DNA of 64,000 nt from Collinsella aerofaciens. GTDB lineage: Bacteria; Actinomycetota; Coriobacteriia; Coriobacteriales; Coriobacteriaceae. Position numbers and translations under genes: made by a program. Below are positions 16,158-24,134 of this stretch, piece after piece. The notes under the pieces are model-generated. The model was not told the origin of the DNA, searched no databases, and saw only the letters and a list, made by a program, of their open reading frames with translations. The DNA is taken from contig NZ_JAQLFJ010000011.1 of NCBI RefSeq assembly GCF_028206795.1, positions 19,969 to 83,968 on the forward strand, written 5' to 3'. The number at the start of each line of letters is the position of its first letter. Positions within the stretch are counted from its first letter, which is position 1.

Positions 16158-17357
16158 CTAGAGCTTGTGGTGGCGCTCTTCCTTACGTTCTTCGGCTGCC
16201 TGCTCCTCCTGCTTAAAGGCGGGGTCGTCGGGGGTGACGAGCTCATCCTCGTGTGTGCGCTTGTTGTAATGGTGGCGCAGCACGGGCTCAAACAGATGTA
16301 GATGCTTGGCAAAGGCCGCCGAGCCAATGGCGAGCACGGTAAAGATGAGCACGCGCATGGGCACCTCGACCTGGTTAATCGCGGCGGCGCCGGCCGAAAG
16401 CATAATGCACCAGGCGTAGATGAGGAGCACTGCCTGTTTTTGGTTGTAGCCCTCTTGGATCAGGCGGTGGTGGATGTGGCCCTTGTCGGCCTGCCCGATG
16501 CTAATGTGGGCGCGCTTGCGGCGCACGATGGCGCTAAACGTGTCGATGATGGGCACGCCGGCAACGATGAGTGGGATGATAAGCGAGGTGAGCGCGGCGG
16601 TGCGGCTCACGTTGAGCAACGAGATGGAGCCCAGCGCAAAGCCCAGAAGCAGCGACCCCGAGTCGCCCAAGAAGATGCTTGCGGGGTTGAAGTTGTAGCG
16701 CAAAAAGGCCAGGCAGGCGCCAAAGAGCGCAATGGAGAGCGCGGCGGCGTCGATGCGGCCCGAGAGAACGGCCATCGAAAACATGGTGAACGACGCGATG
16801 CCGCAGATGCCCGTGGCCAAGCCGTCGAGGCCGTCGATGAGGTTAATGATGTTGGTGAATGCCACCAGATAGATCACGGTGATGGGGTAGGCGAGCCATC
16901 CGAGCATGATCTCGCCGGGGGCAAACGGGTTGACGATGACGCCGATGCGCAGGCCGCCCACGCAGGCGATGAGCGCGGCGAGGACCTGACCGGCCAGTTT
17001 TTGCTTGGGCTTGAGCTGGAAGACGTCGTCGATAGCGCCGGTCGCAAAGATGACGGTAAAGGAGAGCGCCAGCATGGGATAGCTAATGTGAAGGCGCGGG
17101 TGCGGCACCAGGACGGGCGGCCAGCCTAGGTGCCAGGTGCCTAGGATTTGCACAATGCAGGCAACGACCAGGCCCAAAAACACCGCCGTTCCGCCCAAAC
17201 GCGGGATGGGCTTGGTGTTGATGCGGCGCTTGGAAGGATAGTCGACGGCGTCGAGCTTAATTGCCAAGCGCTTGACCAGGGGCACAATGAGGAAGGTCGT
17301 GATAAAGGCCGCCGCTGCCACGCATAGGTACGGTATGTAGCTCGGGGATGAAGCCAT
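16158..17357 (-). CDS. Undecaprenyl-phosphate sugar-1-phosphate transferase (WecA/TagO/MraY family)
   Basis: A 399-residue polytopic membrane enzyme with about eleven hydrophobic segments. It transfers a sugar-1-phosphate, usually GlcNAc-1-P, from UDP-sugar to undecaprenyl phosphate, the first step for wall glycans. Signatures visible are PSKRRINTKPIPRLGG at the N-terminus, GAIDDVFQLKPKQK, NLIDGLDGLATG and GDSGSLLLGFALG. The last 30 residues are hydrophilic and charged (EEQAAEERKEERHHK). An ATG at 17357 and a TTG at 17375 are both possible starts and neither has a clear ribosome binding site, so the N-terminus is uncertain. Confidence 0.88.
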   Translation of the reverse strand: MASSPSYIPYLCVAAAAFITTFLIVPLVKRLAIKLDAVDYPSKRRINTKPIPRLGGTAVFLGLVVACIVQILGTWHLGWPPVLVPHPRLHISYPMLALSFTVIFATGAIDDVFQLKPKQKLAGQVLAALIACVGGLRIGVIVNPFAPGEIMLGWLAYPITVIYLVAFTNIINLIDGLDGLATGICGIASFTMFSMAVLSGRIDAAALSIALFGACLAFLRYNFNPASIFLGDSGSLLLGFALGSISLLNVSRTAALTSLIIPLIVAGVPIIDTFSAIVRRKRAHISIGQADKGHIHHRLIQEGYNQKQAVLLIYAWCIMLSAGAAAINQVEVPMRVLIFTVLAIGSAAFAKHLHLFEPVLRHHYNKRTHEDELVTPDDPAFKQEEQAAEERKEERHHKL

Positions 17358-17549
17358 GAATCTAAAAACCGCCAAGCGTCGAAGGAAAAGGTCAGAAGAA
17401 CGCCATGCGCAAAGGGCATAGCCGAACCATGATACTCGACCACGGGGGGTGCATGGAATTGCATGCAGCGATAATCACGCGCTTACCAGATATTGGGATG
17501 TTGTCGATGGCTTGTCGGGATACCGGCGGGGATCCATATGGGCTGTAAT

Positions 17550-17576
17550 GGTGGTTTTCGGCAAATGAAAACCACC
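17550..17576 (-). terminator. Hairpin at the 3' end of the probable 6S RNA
   Basis: GGTGGTTTTC / GAAAACCACC closes a 7-base loop and overlaps the 3' strand of the 6S closing stem. No extended U run follows. Confidence 0.4.
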
Positions 17577-17733
17577 CCCCACGTTACGAAAATGAACCCA
17601 CCTAAAACAGGTGGGTGCCCTCATCGACTGTTCCAGCGTCCTTAACAACGAAGGATACCTGTACTAGGTACGACTGTGTGGGCTCCCTAAATAAACGCGA
17701 CGGTTCACCCAGTTGCTCCGCGGGGGGCGGAAT
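17560..17733 (-). ncRNA. ssrS: Probable 6S RNA
   Basis: The minus strand folds as a 6S RNA should: one long irregular rod with an open middle. The closing stem pairs CCGCCCCCCGCG (17730-17719) with CGTGGGGGGTGG (17583-17572), twelve consecutive pairs including two G-U. Near the 3' side is the conserved hairpin ACCCACC-TGTTTTA-GGTGGGT followed by TCA (17616-17596), as in clostridial and other Gram-positive 6S RNAs. A TATGAT -10 hexamer lies just upstream of the predicted 5' end. 6S RNA binds housekeeping RNA polymerase in stationary phase. No covariance-model search was run, and the ends are approximate. Confidence 0.7.
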
Positions 17734-17882
17734 ACCTACATCATAAAGCGGCACTTTATCGATTCCAGTCTTGACATTACAAAAATCGTGTCGGACGATT
17801 ACGGCGCCTTGGGCTCGAGCCGTCTGTGCGGTTGGTCCCTTTACGTTTGAGCTGCTGAATCATTGTTTTGGAGCATGTTTTT

Positions 17883-18827
17883 ATGCCGACGTCGTTGACC
17901 GAACTTTTTTCGCCCGCCTGCCATTTGTGTCCGCGCCGTTGCGGTGCGGCGCGCGACGAGGGCGCGCGTGGCGTGTGCGGCGCCGACAACACGCTTAAGG
18001 TCGCCCGCGCGGCGCTCCATATGTGGGAGGAGCCGCCCATTTCGGGCGAGGCCGGCTCGGGTACGATTTTCTTTAGCGGCTGTTCGCTCAAATGTATCTA
18101 CTGCCAAAACCACGAGATCTCGACGGGCAATTTCGGTCTTGAGATTTTGCCCGAGCGTTTGGTCGAGATTATGCTGGAGCTGCAGGACCAGGGCGCCAAT
18201 AACATCAACCTGGTGACGGCGACGCACTATGCGCACCTGTTGCCTGCCGCGATTGCCGCGGCACGGACGCGCGGGTTGGTCATCCCAATTGTCTACAACA
18301 CGAGTGGTTACGAGCGCGCGAGTGCCGTGGCGGCGCTGGGCGACCTTGTCGACGTGTGGCTTACGGACTTTAAATATGCCGATGCCGGGCTTGCTCAGTC
18401 GCTTTCTCATATTAAGGACTACCCGCGCGTGGCCGTGTCGGGTCTGGCCCAGATGGCGCGCGAGATTGAGCGCCGCGGGGGAGAGCTGGTAGACGAGGAC
18501 GGGCTCATGAGGCGCGGCATAATCGTGCGTCATCTGGTGCTGCCGGGGCATGCGGACGATTCGTGCCGCGTGTTGGACCTGGTGTGGCAGACGGTGGGCG
18601 ACGTGCCGATCTCGGTCATGAACCAGTACACGCCCAATGCCCTCATGCGCGAACAAGGCGGCGACCTGGCGCGCGCCGTGACGCGCGAGGAGTACGAGCA
18701 GGTGCTCGACCATGCCGACGACCTGGGCTTTACGACGATGTTTTGGCAAGAAGGCGGCGCGGTAGACGAGAGCTTTACCCCGGCGTTCGATACCACCGGT
18801 GTTCTTACTAGTGCTCAAACCAGCTAA
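17883..18827 (+). CDS. Radical SAM protein, PflA-like
   Basis: A 314-residue radical SAM enzyme of the group related to pyruvate formate-lyase activating enzymes. The [4Fe-4S]/SAM motif is CSLKCIYC near residue 72, after GTIFFSG. An additional N-terminal cysteine cluster (CHLCPRRCGAARDEGARGVC, about residues 14-33) suggests a second Fe-S site, as in several uncharacterised family members. VYNTSGYER, VWLTDFKY and RHLVLPGH are further family segments. The start at 17883 was chosen for TTTTGGAG eight bases upstream. There is no glycyl-radical enzyme gene beside it, so its target is unknown. Confidence 0.85.
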   Translation: MPTSLTELFSPACHLCPRRCGAARDEGARGVCGADNTLKVARAALHMWEEPPISGEAGSGTIFFSGCSLKCIYCQNHEISTGNFGLEILPERLVEIMLELQDQGANNINLVTATHYAHLLPAAIAAARTRGLVIPIVYNTSGYERASAVAALGDLVDVWLTDFKYADAGLAQSLSHIKDYPRVAVSGLAQMAREIERRGGELVDEDGLMRRGIIVRHLVLPGHADDSCRVLDLVWQTVGDVPISVMNQYTPNALMREQGGDLARAVTREEYEQVLDHADDLGFTTMFWQEGGAVDESFTPAFDTTGVLTSAQTS

Positions 18828-18849
18828 TCTGGGACGAGGCTCTTTGAGT

Positions 18850-18953
18850 AGTCTTTTTGGGACGGGGCTGTTTTAGCTACCCCTGCCGCTGTTCGACCAA
18901 ACCGTTCGCGTTGTCTGTCGGGGTAGCTAAAACAGCCGCGTCCCAAAAAGACT
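18850..18953. repeat. Long near-perfect palindrome with GGGACGGG arms
   Basis: Two 34-bp arms (18850-18883 and 18920-18953) differ at one position. They read AGTCTTTTTGGGACGGGGCT...TAGCTACCCC and its inverse, and they surround a 36-base spacer. The arms share GGTAGCTAA...GGGACGGG with the outer ends of the elements at 2664 and 5765. It lies between the radical SAM gene and tRNA-Ala and could form a terminator on either strand. Confidence 0.8.
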
Positions 18954-19006
18954 GGGTATTGGGCGTTGACAGTTGGCGAGCCGTAGGTAAAATATCGACT
19001 TGTCCT

Positions 19007-19079
19007 GGGGACGTAGCTCAGTTGGGAGAGCGCTGCCGTCGCATGGCAGAGGCCGAGGGTTCGACTCCCTTCGTCTCCA
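19007..19079 (+). tRNA. tRNA-Ala (anticodon CGC)
   Basis: A full cloverleaf with acceptor GGGGACG / CGTCTCC, including the G3-U70 pair that marks alanine tRNAs. The anticodon stem is CTGCC/GGCAG with loop GTCGCAT, reading CGC. The T arm GAGGG-TTCGACT-CCCTT is standard. CCA is not encoded. Confidence 0.92.
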
Positions 19080-19093
19080 CCCTTGGATTTGAT

Positions 19094-19125
19094 AAGCCGC
19101 TGACATTGTGTCGGCGGCTTTTTTT
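19094..19125 (+). terminator. Rho-independent terminator after tRNA-Ala
   Basis: AAGCCGC / GCGGCTT stem followed by seven T, starting 15 bp past the tRNA. The next gene begins 18 bp later with its own ribosome binding site. Confidence 0.8.
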
Positions 19126-19143
19126 AAAAGAAAGGGCTGTACC

Positions 19144-19584
19144 ATGGCCAAGCTTGAGTCCCAACCACTGTCTGCCGAGGAACGCGCCGAGTTGGAAGAG
19201 CTCCGCGCCGAGAAAGCTCGTCGCGAGGCCCAGGAAGAGGCACGCCGCGAGCGTGAGGAGCTGGCCGCCCTGCGTGCCGAGCGCGAGAAGGCCGAGGAGG
19301 CCGCCGCGAACGTCGCCCCCGCGCCCAAGCCCGCCGCCGCGAAGCCCGCGCCCACCGCACCTAAACCTCAGCCTAAAAAGGTCGCTCGTTCCAAGTCCGT
19401 CGAGCCCAAGCCGAGCCGTGACGAGATGACCTTTGCCCAGCGCATGGTTACCTCCAAGGAGCCTACGGGCGAGAACGAGATCCCTGGCATGGCGCCGGCT
19501 CAAAAAATCATCATTGTCCTTGCCCTCATCGCGTTTGTCATCTTTATGGGCTACACGATCCTGACCAGCATGGGCCTGCTCTAG
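19144..19584 (+). CDS. Small tail-anchored membrane protein with charged coiled coil
   Basis: A 146-residue protein of unknown function. Residues 8-50 are a highly charged Glu/Arg/Ala coiled coil (EERAELEELRAEKARREAQE). Residues 55-85 are Pro/Ala/Lys-rich and flexible. A single C-terminal membrane helix (KIIIVLALIAFVIFMGYTIL) ends the protein, so it should sit in the membrane with its body in the cytoplasm. The start at 19144 follows AAAGAAAGG. It might help scaffold envelope or division proteins, but nothing in the sequence says so. It is followed by pncB on the same strand after 84 bp. Confidence 0.75.
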   Translation: MAKLESQPLSAEERAELEELRAEKARREAQEEARREREELAALRAEREKAEEAAANVAPAPKPAAAKPAPTAPKPQPKKVARSKSVEPKPSRDEMTFAQRMVTSKEPTGENEIPGMAPAQKIIIVLALIAFVIFMGYTILTSMGLL

Positions 19585-19668
19585 CCCATTCGCGCTGGGT
19601 GCCATGCCCGAACACTCTGCCCTTTTCCAACCCTCAACCTCTGCACAACGCATCCGAAAGGTCGCCCC

Positions 19669-21174
19669 ATGGCTTTGACCGACATCTCGCATCCCACCGA
19701 CATTGCAATGCTCACCGATCTGTACGAGCTCACTATGGCCCAGGGCCTGTGGGAGAGCGGCAAGGCCAATGAGCAGGGTTGTTTTACCGCGTTTTACCGC
19801 GACCATCCCTTTGGCAGCGCCTATGCCGTCATGTGCGGCACCGCCGAGCTGCCCGAGCTGGTCGAGAACCTGCGCTTTACGCCCGAGGATATCGACTACC
19901 TCGCCTCACTCCAGGCCCCGGCCGGCGGTGCGATGTTCAAGCCTGCATTCCTCGACTACCTGCGCGATTTTCATGCACATGTAAACATCGACGCCGTCCC
20001 CGAGGGCGAGCTCGTCTTTCCGCGCGAACCCATGGTTCGCGTCACCGGTCCCGCGCTGGAGTGCCAGCTGCTCGAAACGGCGCTGCTCAACATCGTCGGC
20101 TTCCAGACGCTTGTCGCCACCAAGACGGCGCGCGTGGTGCTGGCGGCGGACGGCCGTCCCGTTGCCGAGTTTGGCCTGCGCCGCGCCCAGGGTCCCGATG
20201 GCGGGCTGGCCGTCGCGCGCGCGAGCTACGTTGCCGGCTGCTCCTCTACGTCCAATGTGCTCGCCGGCCGCCGCTACGGTATTCCCGTCTTTGGCACGCA
20301 TGCGCACAGCTGGGTCATGAGCTTCGACTCCGAGCTCGAGGCCTTCCGCGCCTTTGCCAAGTCGAGCCCCAAGAATTGCACGCTGCTCATCGACACCTAC
20401 GACGTACGCGAGGGTTGCGAGCATGCCATTACGGTTGCCAAGGAGATGGAAGCGGTGGGCGAGCGCCTGTCGGCCATTCGCATCGACTCCGGCGACCTCG
20501 CCAAGCTCTCCAAGTATGTGCGCGGCCGTTTTGATGCCGAGGGCCTGCCCTATGTGGGGATCTCGGTTTCTAACGATTTGGATGAGTACACGATTCAGTC
20601 GCTGCTCGACCAGGGCGCGCCTATCGATAGCTTTGGCGTGGGCACCAAGCTCGCGACCTGCTACGACCAGCCGGCGCTGGGCGGCGTGTACAAGCTCGCC
20701 GCCCGCCGTGCGAGTGAGACGGACCCGTGGACGCCGGTGGTCAAGCTCTCCGAGCAGCCCTACAAGCGCACGATCCCGGGTGTGCAACGCGTGCGCCGTT
20801 ATTACGACGGCTTTGGCGGCCCAGTCTGCGACATGATCTACGACGAGGACCATCTGGCGGGGGAGGGCGCCGCGCGCGGCAATACCCTCGTGGCCGTGAA
20901 TGATGCCGCTCTGGTGACCGACGTGTCCGAACTTGAGTATCGCGAGCTGCTGGTGCCGATCGTGCGCGATGGCAGTGCGGTGGCTCCGCGTGAGAGCATC
21001 CAGGACGCGCGCGAGCGTCGCGCCTGGGCACTTGACCATCTGGACGCAGCTTTCAAGCGCTTCCTGTACCCGCAGACCTATGTGGTGGGCATGGAGCAGG
21101 GCCTGGCTCAGGTGCGCGACGAGCTCGTGCGCAAGAACATGGCTGCGGCTTCGGCCTTCCCCTGGGCAAAATGA
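19669..21174 (+). CDS. pncB: Nicotinate phosphoribosyltransferase
   Basis: A 501-residue enzyme that joins nicotinate and PRPP to nicotinate mononucleotide, the salvage entry to NAD. Residues MLTDLYELTMAQGLWESG at the N-terminus are the family hallmark. GTHAHSWVMSF near residue 209 is the region holding the phosphorylated histidine. RIDSGDLAKLSK, ISVSNDLDEYTIQSL and FGVGTKLATCYDQPALGG form the PRPP-side loop. The length fits the longer (about 480-500 residue) bacterial type. The start follows GAAAGG. It ends in a hairpin. Confidence 0.93.
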   Translation: MALTDISHPTDIAMLTDLYELTMAQGLWESGKANEQGCFTAFYRDHPFGSAYAVMCGTAELPELVENLRFTPEDIDYLASLQAPAGGAMFKPAFLDYLRDFHAHVNIDAVPEGELVFPREPMVRVTGPALECQLLETALLNIVGFQTLVATKTARVVLAADGRPVAEFGLRRAQGPDGGLAVARASYVAGCSSTSNVLAGRRYGIPVFGTHAHSWVMSFDSELEAFRAFAKSSPKNCTLLIDTYDVREGCEHAITVAKEMEAVGERLSAIRIDSGDLAKLSKYVRGRFDAEGLPYVGISVSNDLDEYTIQSLLDQGAPIDSFGVGTKLATCYDQPALGGVYKLAARRASETDPWTPVVKLSEQPYKRTIPGVQRVRRYYDGFGGPVCDMIYDEDHLAGEGAARGNTLVAVNDAALVTDVSELEYRELLVPIVRDGSAVAPRESIQDARERRAWALDHLDAAFKRFLYPQTYVVGMEQGLAQVRDELVRKNMAAASAFPWAK

Positions 21175-21206
21175 TCCGAAGGGGACGGAGGAAAACGGAT
21201 CATTTT
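21168..21206 (+). terminator. Terminator-like hairpin overlapping the pncB stop
   Basis: AAAATGATCCG / CGGATCATTTT with a GGGGACGGAGGAAAA-type turn. The left arm includes the last pncB codons. A partial copy of the turn and right arm (GGGGACGG...AACGGATCATTTTTGTC) occurs near 29180-29212, so this is also a dispersed motif. Confidence 0.65.
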
Positions 21207-21277
21207 CGTCCGTTCCGCACCAGGCGCCCCGACTGCCCCAGCTCGCCCGAACGCTCGACATTCGATTGGTTTGACGT

Positions 21278-22405
21278 ATGACGACTTCTTATAAAACGAT
21301 GGTGGTAAAGATCGGTTCGTCCACGGTGGTGGGCGCCGACGGCAAGGTCAACCGCGCCTTTATCGGCGGGCTTGCCGACCAGGCCGCAGCGCTGCGCGAG
21401 CTTGGCTGGCGCCTGGTCGTGGTGAGCTCGGGTGCCATTGCCTGCGGCTATCCCGTGCTGGGCTTCGACCGCAAGCCGGTCGGTGACCTGCCGAGCCTGC
21501 AGGCCTGTGCCTCGGCCGGTCAGTGCATCATCTCGTCGGCCTACGACGAGGAGTTCCATGCGCGCGACCTGCTCACCTCGCTCGTGCTGCTCACGCGTCA
21601 CGACACGGCGCGCCGCACGTCCTACCTGCACGCGCGCGACGCCCTGCTGCGCCTGGTGGAGCTGGGCGTGGTGCCGGTCGTCAACGAGAACGACACCGTT
21701 ACCGTCGATGAGATCAAGTTCGGCGACAACGACACGCTGGCGGCGCTTGTGAGCTGCCTGGTTTCTGCCGATCTGTGCGTGACGCTCTCGGACATCGATG
21801 GCCTCTACACCGCCAATCCGCATGAGGATCCGACGGCCGAGTTTATCCCGGTCGTGCATAAGATCGATGCCAAGATTATCGCCTCGGCGGGCGATTCTTC
21901 CACATCGGTGGGTACGGGCGGCATGATCACCAAGATTCGCGCGAGCCGCATTCTCATGACGGCGGGCATTCAAAGCGTGATTTGCTCGGGCGAGGAGCCC
22001 GATGCGCTCGTGCGTCTGGCCCGCGGCGAGAGCGTGGGTACGCTGTTCGATCCGCCGGCGGAGCGCCTGGACATTGCGCCGCGCAAGTTGTGGATTGCAC
22101 TGGGCGACAAGGCACACGGCTCGGTGACGGTCGATGACGGCGCCGCGAAGGCGCTGGTCAGCCGCGGATCGTCGCTGCTCGCGGTGGGTATTCGCGAGGT
22201 CGATGGCCAGTTTGCCGAGGGCGATGTGCTCGACGTGTGCGACCCGAGCGGCATGGTTGTCGCCCGCGGTATCGCTGAGGCCGATTCGGACGTGCTGGAG
22301 CTTGCCGCCGGCCGCCGCCAGGACCAGATTGCCGGCAACCGTCTACTGGCAGACCTAGCCGAGAAGCCCGCAATCCATAGGGACAACTTGATAGTGTTCG
22401 CCTAA
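21278..22405 (+). CDS. proB: Glutamate 5-kinase
   Basis: A 375-residue enzyme that phosphorylates glutamate, the first step of proline synthesis and the usual feedback point. The amino-acid-kinase domain (residues 1-255) shows VVKIGSSTVV, VVVSSGAIACG, VPVVNENDTVTVDEIKFGDND and the GTGGMITKIRAS segment. A C-terminal PUA domain follows from about residue 280, as in long-form ProB. No strong ribosome binding site is visible before the ATG. The next pathway gene, proA, lies 1.7 kb on, beyond an oppositely oriented peptidase gene. Confidence 0.93.
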   Translation: MTTSYKTMVVKIGSSTVVGADGKVNRAFIGGLADQAAALRELGWRLVVVSSGAIACGYPVLGFDRKPVGDLPSLQACASAGQCIISSAYDEEFHARDLLTSLVLLTRHDTARRTSYLHARDALLRLVELGVVPVVNENDTVTVDEIKFGDNDTLAALVSCLVSADLCVTLSDIDGLYTANPHEDPTAEFIPVVHKIDAKIIASAGDSSTSVGTGGMITKIRASRILMTAGIQSVICSGEEPDALVRLARGESVGTLFDPPAERLDIAPRKLWIALGDKAHGSVTVDDGAAKALVSRGSSLLAVGIREVDGQFAEGDVLDVCDPSGMVVARGIAEADSDVLELAAGRRQDQIAGNRLLADLAEKPAIHRDNLIVFA

Positions 22406-22419
22406 CCAATTGACGCTGC

Positions 22420-22517
22420 AAACGCCCCTAAGCGGCAATCTGACGTTCAATCGTCGGGCATGACCAAAAGGTCAATGCCCTCCTCTTTCACGTCACCTTG
22501 CTCGCTTAGGGGCGTTT
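22420..22517. other. 98-nt multi-stem hairpin between proB and the S33 peptidase gene
   Basis: A perfect 15-bp outer stem (AAACGCCCCTAAGCG at 22420-22434 with CGCTTAGGGGCGTTT at 22503-22517) encloses a second stem TGACGT/ACGTCA (22441-22446 with 22490-22495). Inside that is a third stem GGGCATGACC/GGTCAATGCCC (22456-22480) with an AAAA loop. Because the gene ends are convergent it may be a two-way terminator, but it is far larger than one needs. It might be a small structured RNA or a mobile palindrome. Confidence 0.7.
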
Positions 22518-22550
22518 TCGCTTTCTGTCCTCTACCAGCGGCATTGTCGT

Positions 22551-22586
22551 TGCCGGCACTTGGGGACGTTCCTTTTGTGCCGGCAG
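22551..22586. repeat. TTGCCGGCAC...GTGCCGGCA hairpin with GGGGACG turn
   Basis: A 10-bp stem around TTGGGGACGTTCCTTTT. Related GTGCCGGCA...GGGGACGGTCC sequence occurs at 9776-9797. It lies just past the S33 peptidase stop and can terminate it. Confidence 0.55.
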
Positions 22587-22603
22587 ACGGGGACGCTCCT
22601 TTG

Positions 22604-24022
22604 CTAGAAGATCTGGCGTAGGTCTCCGCGGTTGAGCGCTTCGTCGAAGAGGTGCTTGAACACCACGCTGCCGTGCAGACCGTCGTGCTCGAACTCGTTG
22701 GTTACCCAGGCGTGCGAGTTGCCCACGCGGCTGAGCGTGTCGAGCTGCAGACTCGAATCGACGTACATGTCATCGAAGTACACCGCGGCCTGGAGCGGCA
22801 CCTCGTTGCAGGCCAGGCGCTGCGGGTCATAGATCTTGTCCCAGCTGGTGTCTTCCATCAGCAGGTCCATGGCGGGCTTGAAGGGCTTGAGCTCGGGCAT
22901 CTGCTCGAACATCCACGGGAACATGGCCTCGCCGGTAAACATGAGCGGGCGCGCGAGGGTGTCGAACTCGGCGCGGTGTGCCTTCTCTTCAGCTGCGGCC
23001 CAGCCAATGGGCATAGTGTCACCGTCGGCGTATATGAACTCCTGCAGCGTCCAGTACAGCGGATTCGTGCGCGTGTTGGTGCGCTCGAAGGCGCGCATCA
23101 AAAAGCTGTCGGATACCGAGGAGCCGCAGCTCAGCGTACCGTCGCCTGTAACAAACGCGTGATCGATAATCCAATGCATGCGCTCAAAGCTCGGCTTCAT
23201 GCCAAAGTCGCTGCCCATGAGCTGTAGGCGCTCGACCGTCATTGGCGAGCCGTCGGGCAACACGGGCTTTTGCTCCTCGAGGGCATCTGCCAGGGTCGCC
23301 ACGCGCTCGACGTCGGCGGGGTAGCGGTCGTAATACTGCTGCGTCTTGGCTGCCATGCGTGGGAAGGTGTGCGCGTAGACCTCGCTGGCGCTCGCCGGCA
23401 CGTGCGGAATGCCGCCGCAGGTAAAGCTTGCCGCCACGCCCTCGGGGAAGAGCGACAGATAGCTCAACGTCAAAAAGCCGCCGTAGCTCTGCCCGAGTGT
23501 GACCCAGGGCTTGCCGCCAAAGCCCACCAGGCGCAGGTACTCAAAATCGCGCACGATGGAGCTGGCGAGGTGACGCTTGAGGAAGTCCGCCTGCGAGCGG
23601 GCCGCATCGGAGCCTGCCGCCTCGGCGCGCTCGCCCAGTGCGGCAATCGTGCGCCCGTCTACACAGCTGCTGCGCCCGGTACCGCGCTGGTCGGGCAGCA
23701 CGACGCGGAAATGCTTGACGGCCTCTTCGATCCAGCCATCGCTTGTGGGCGACAGCGGACGCGGGCTCTCGCCACCGGGGCCACCCTGCAAAAAGAGAAG
23801 GAGCGGCAGGTCGTCGTTGATGCGGTCGGGTGCGCAAACCACACGGTAGAAGAGCTTGATGCTCTCGGGCGCGCCGGCGATGGGTGTCGGTATAGCGCCG
23901 CGGCGCATGGTGCTGCCGACGGCCAGGAGCATCGGCTCCAGGCCGCGCCAGTCGAGGGGGACGTCGATGCTGTGGTCCTCGACATACAGGCCGGGGACGT
24001 GGTACGAAGTGATGAGGGCCAT
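22604..24022 (-). CDS. Alpha/beta hydrolase, S33 peptidase (proline iminopeptidase-like)
   Basis: A 472-residue serine hydrolase. The oxyanion segment LLLFLQGGPGGESPRP near residue 72 is the HGGPG-type motif of prolyl iminopeptidases. The nucleophile elbow is TLGQSYGGFLTLSYL near residue 174. The conserved DQRGTGRSSC lies between them. NSHAWVTNEFEHDGLHGSV near the C-terminus supplies the histidine. The protein is longer than classical Pip (about 310) and matches the larger actinobacterial type. It probably releases N-terminal proline in the cytoplasm. The start at 24022 is preferred for GGAAG upstream. It lies between proB and proA on the opposite strand. Confidence 0.82.
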   Translation of the reverse strand: MALITSYHVPGLYVEDHSIDVPLDWRGLEPMLLAVGSTMRRGAIPTPIAGAPESIKLFYRVVCAPDRINDDLPLLLFLQGGPGGESPRPLSPTSDGWIEEAVKHFRVVLPDQRGTGRSSCVDGRTIAALGERAEAAGSDAARSQADFLKRHLASSIVRDFEYLRLVGFGGKPWVTLGQSYGGFLTLSYLSLFPEGVAASFTCGGIPHVPASASEVYAHTFPRMAAKTQQYYDRYPADVERVATLADALEEQKPVLPDGSPMTVERLQLMGSDFGMKPSFERMHWIIDHAFVTGDGTLSCGSSVSDSFLMRAFERTNTRTNPLYWTLQEFIYADGDTMPIGWAAAEEKAHRAEFDTLARPLMFTGEAMFPWMFEQMPELKPFKPAMDLLMEDTSWDKIYDPQRLACNEVPLQAAVYFDDMYVDSSLQLDTLSRVGNSHAWVTNEFEHDGLHGSVVFKHLFDEALNRGDLRQIF

Positions 24023-24134
24023 GTGAGTCTTCCGTTCGTTGCGGTGTTTCGGGTTGACCAATTCTACCGCCGCGGGCGAGGCCATGCGCAAATCGGCTAC
24101 CATGGTTGCAAACTTCTAGGAGAAAGGGCCGCCC

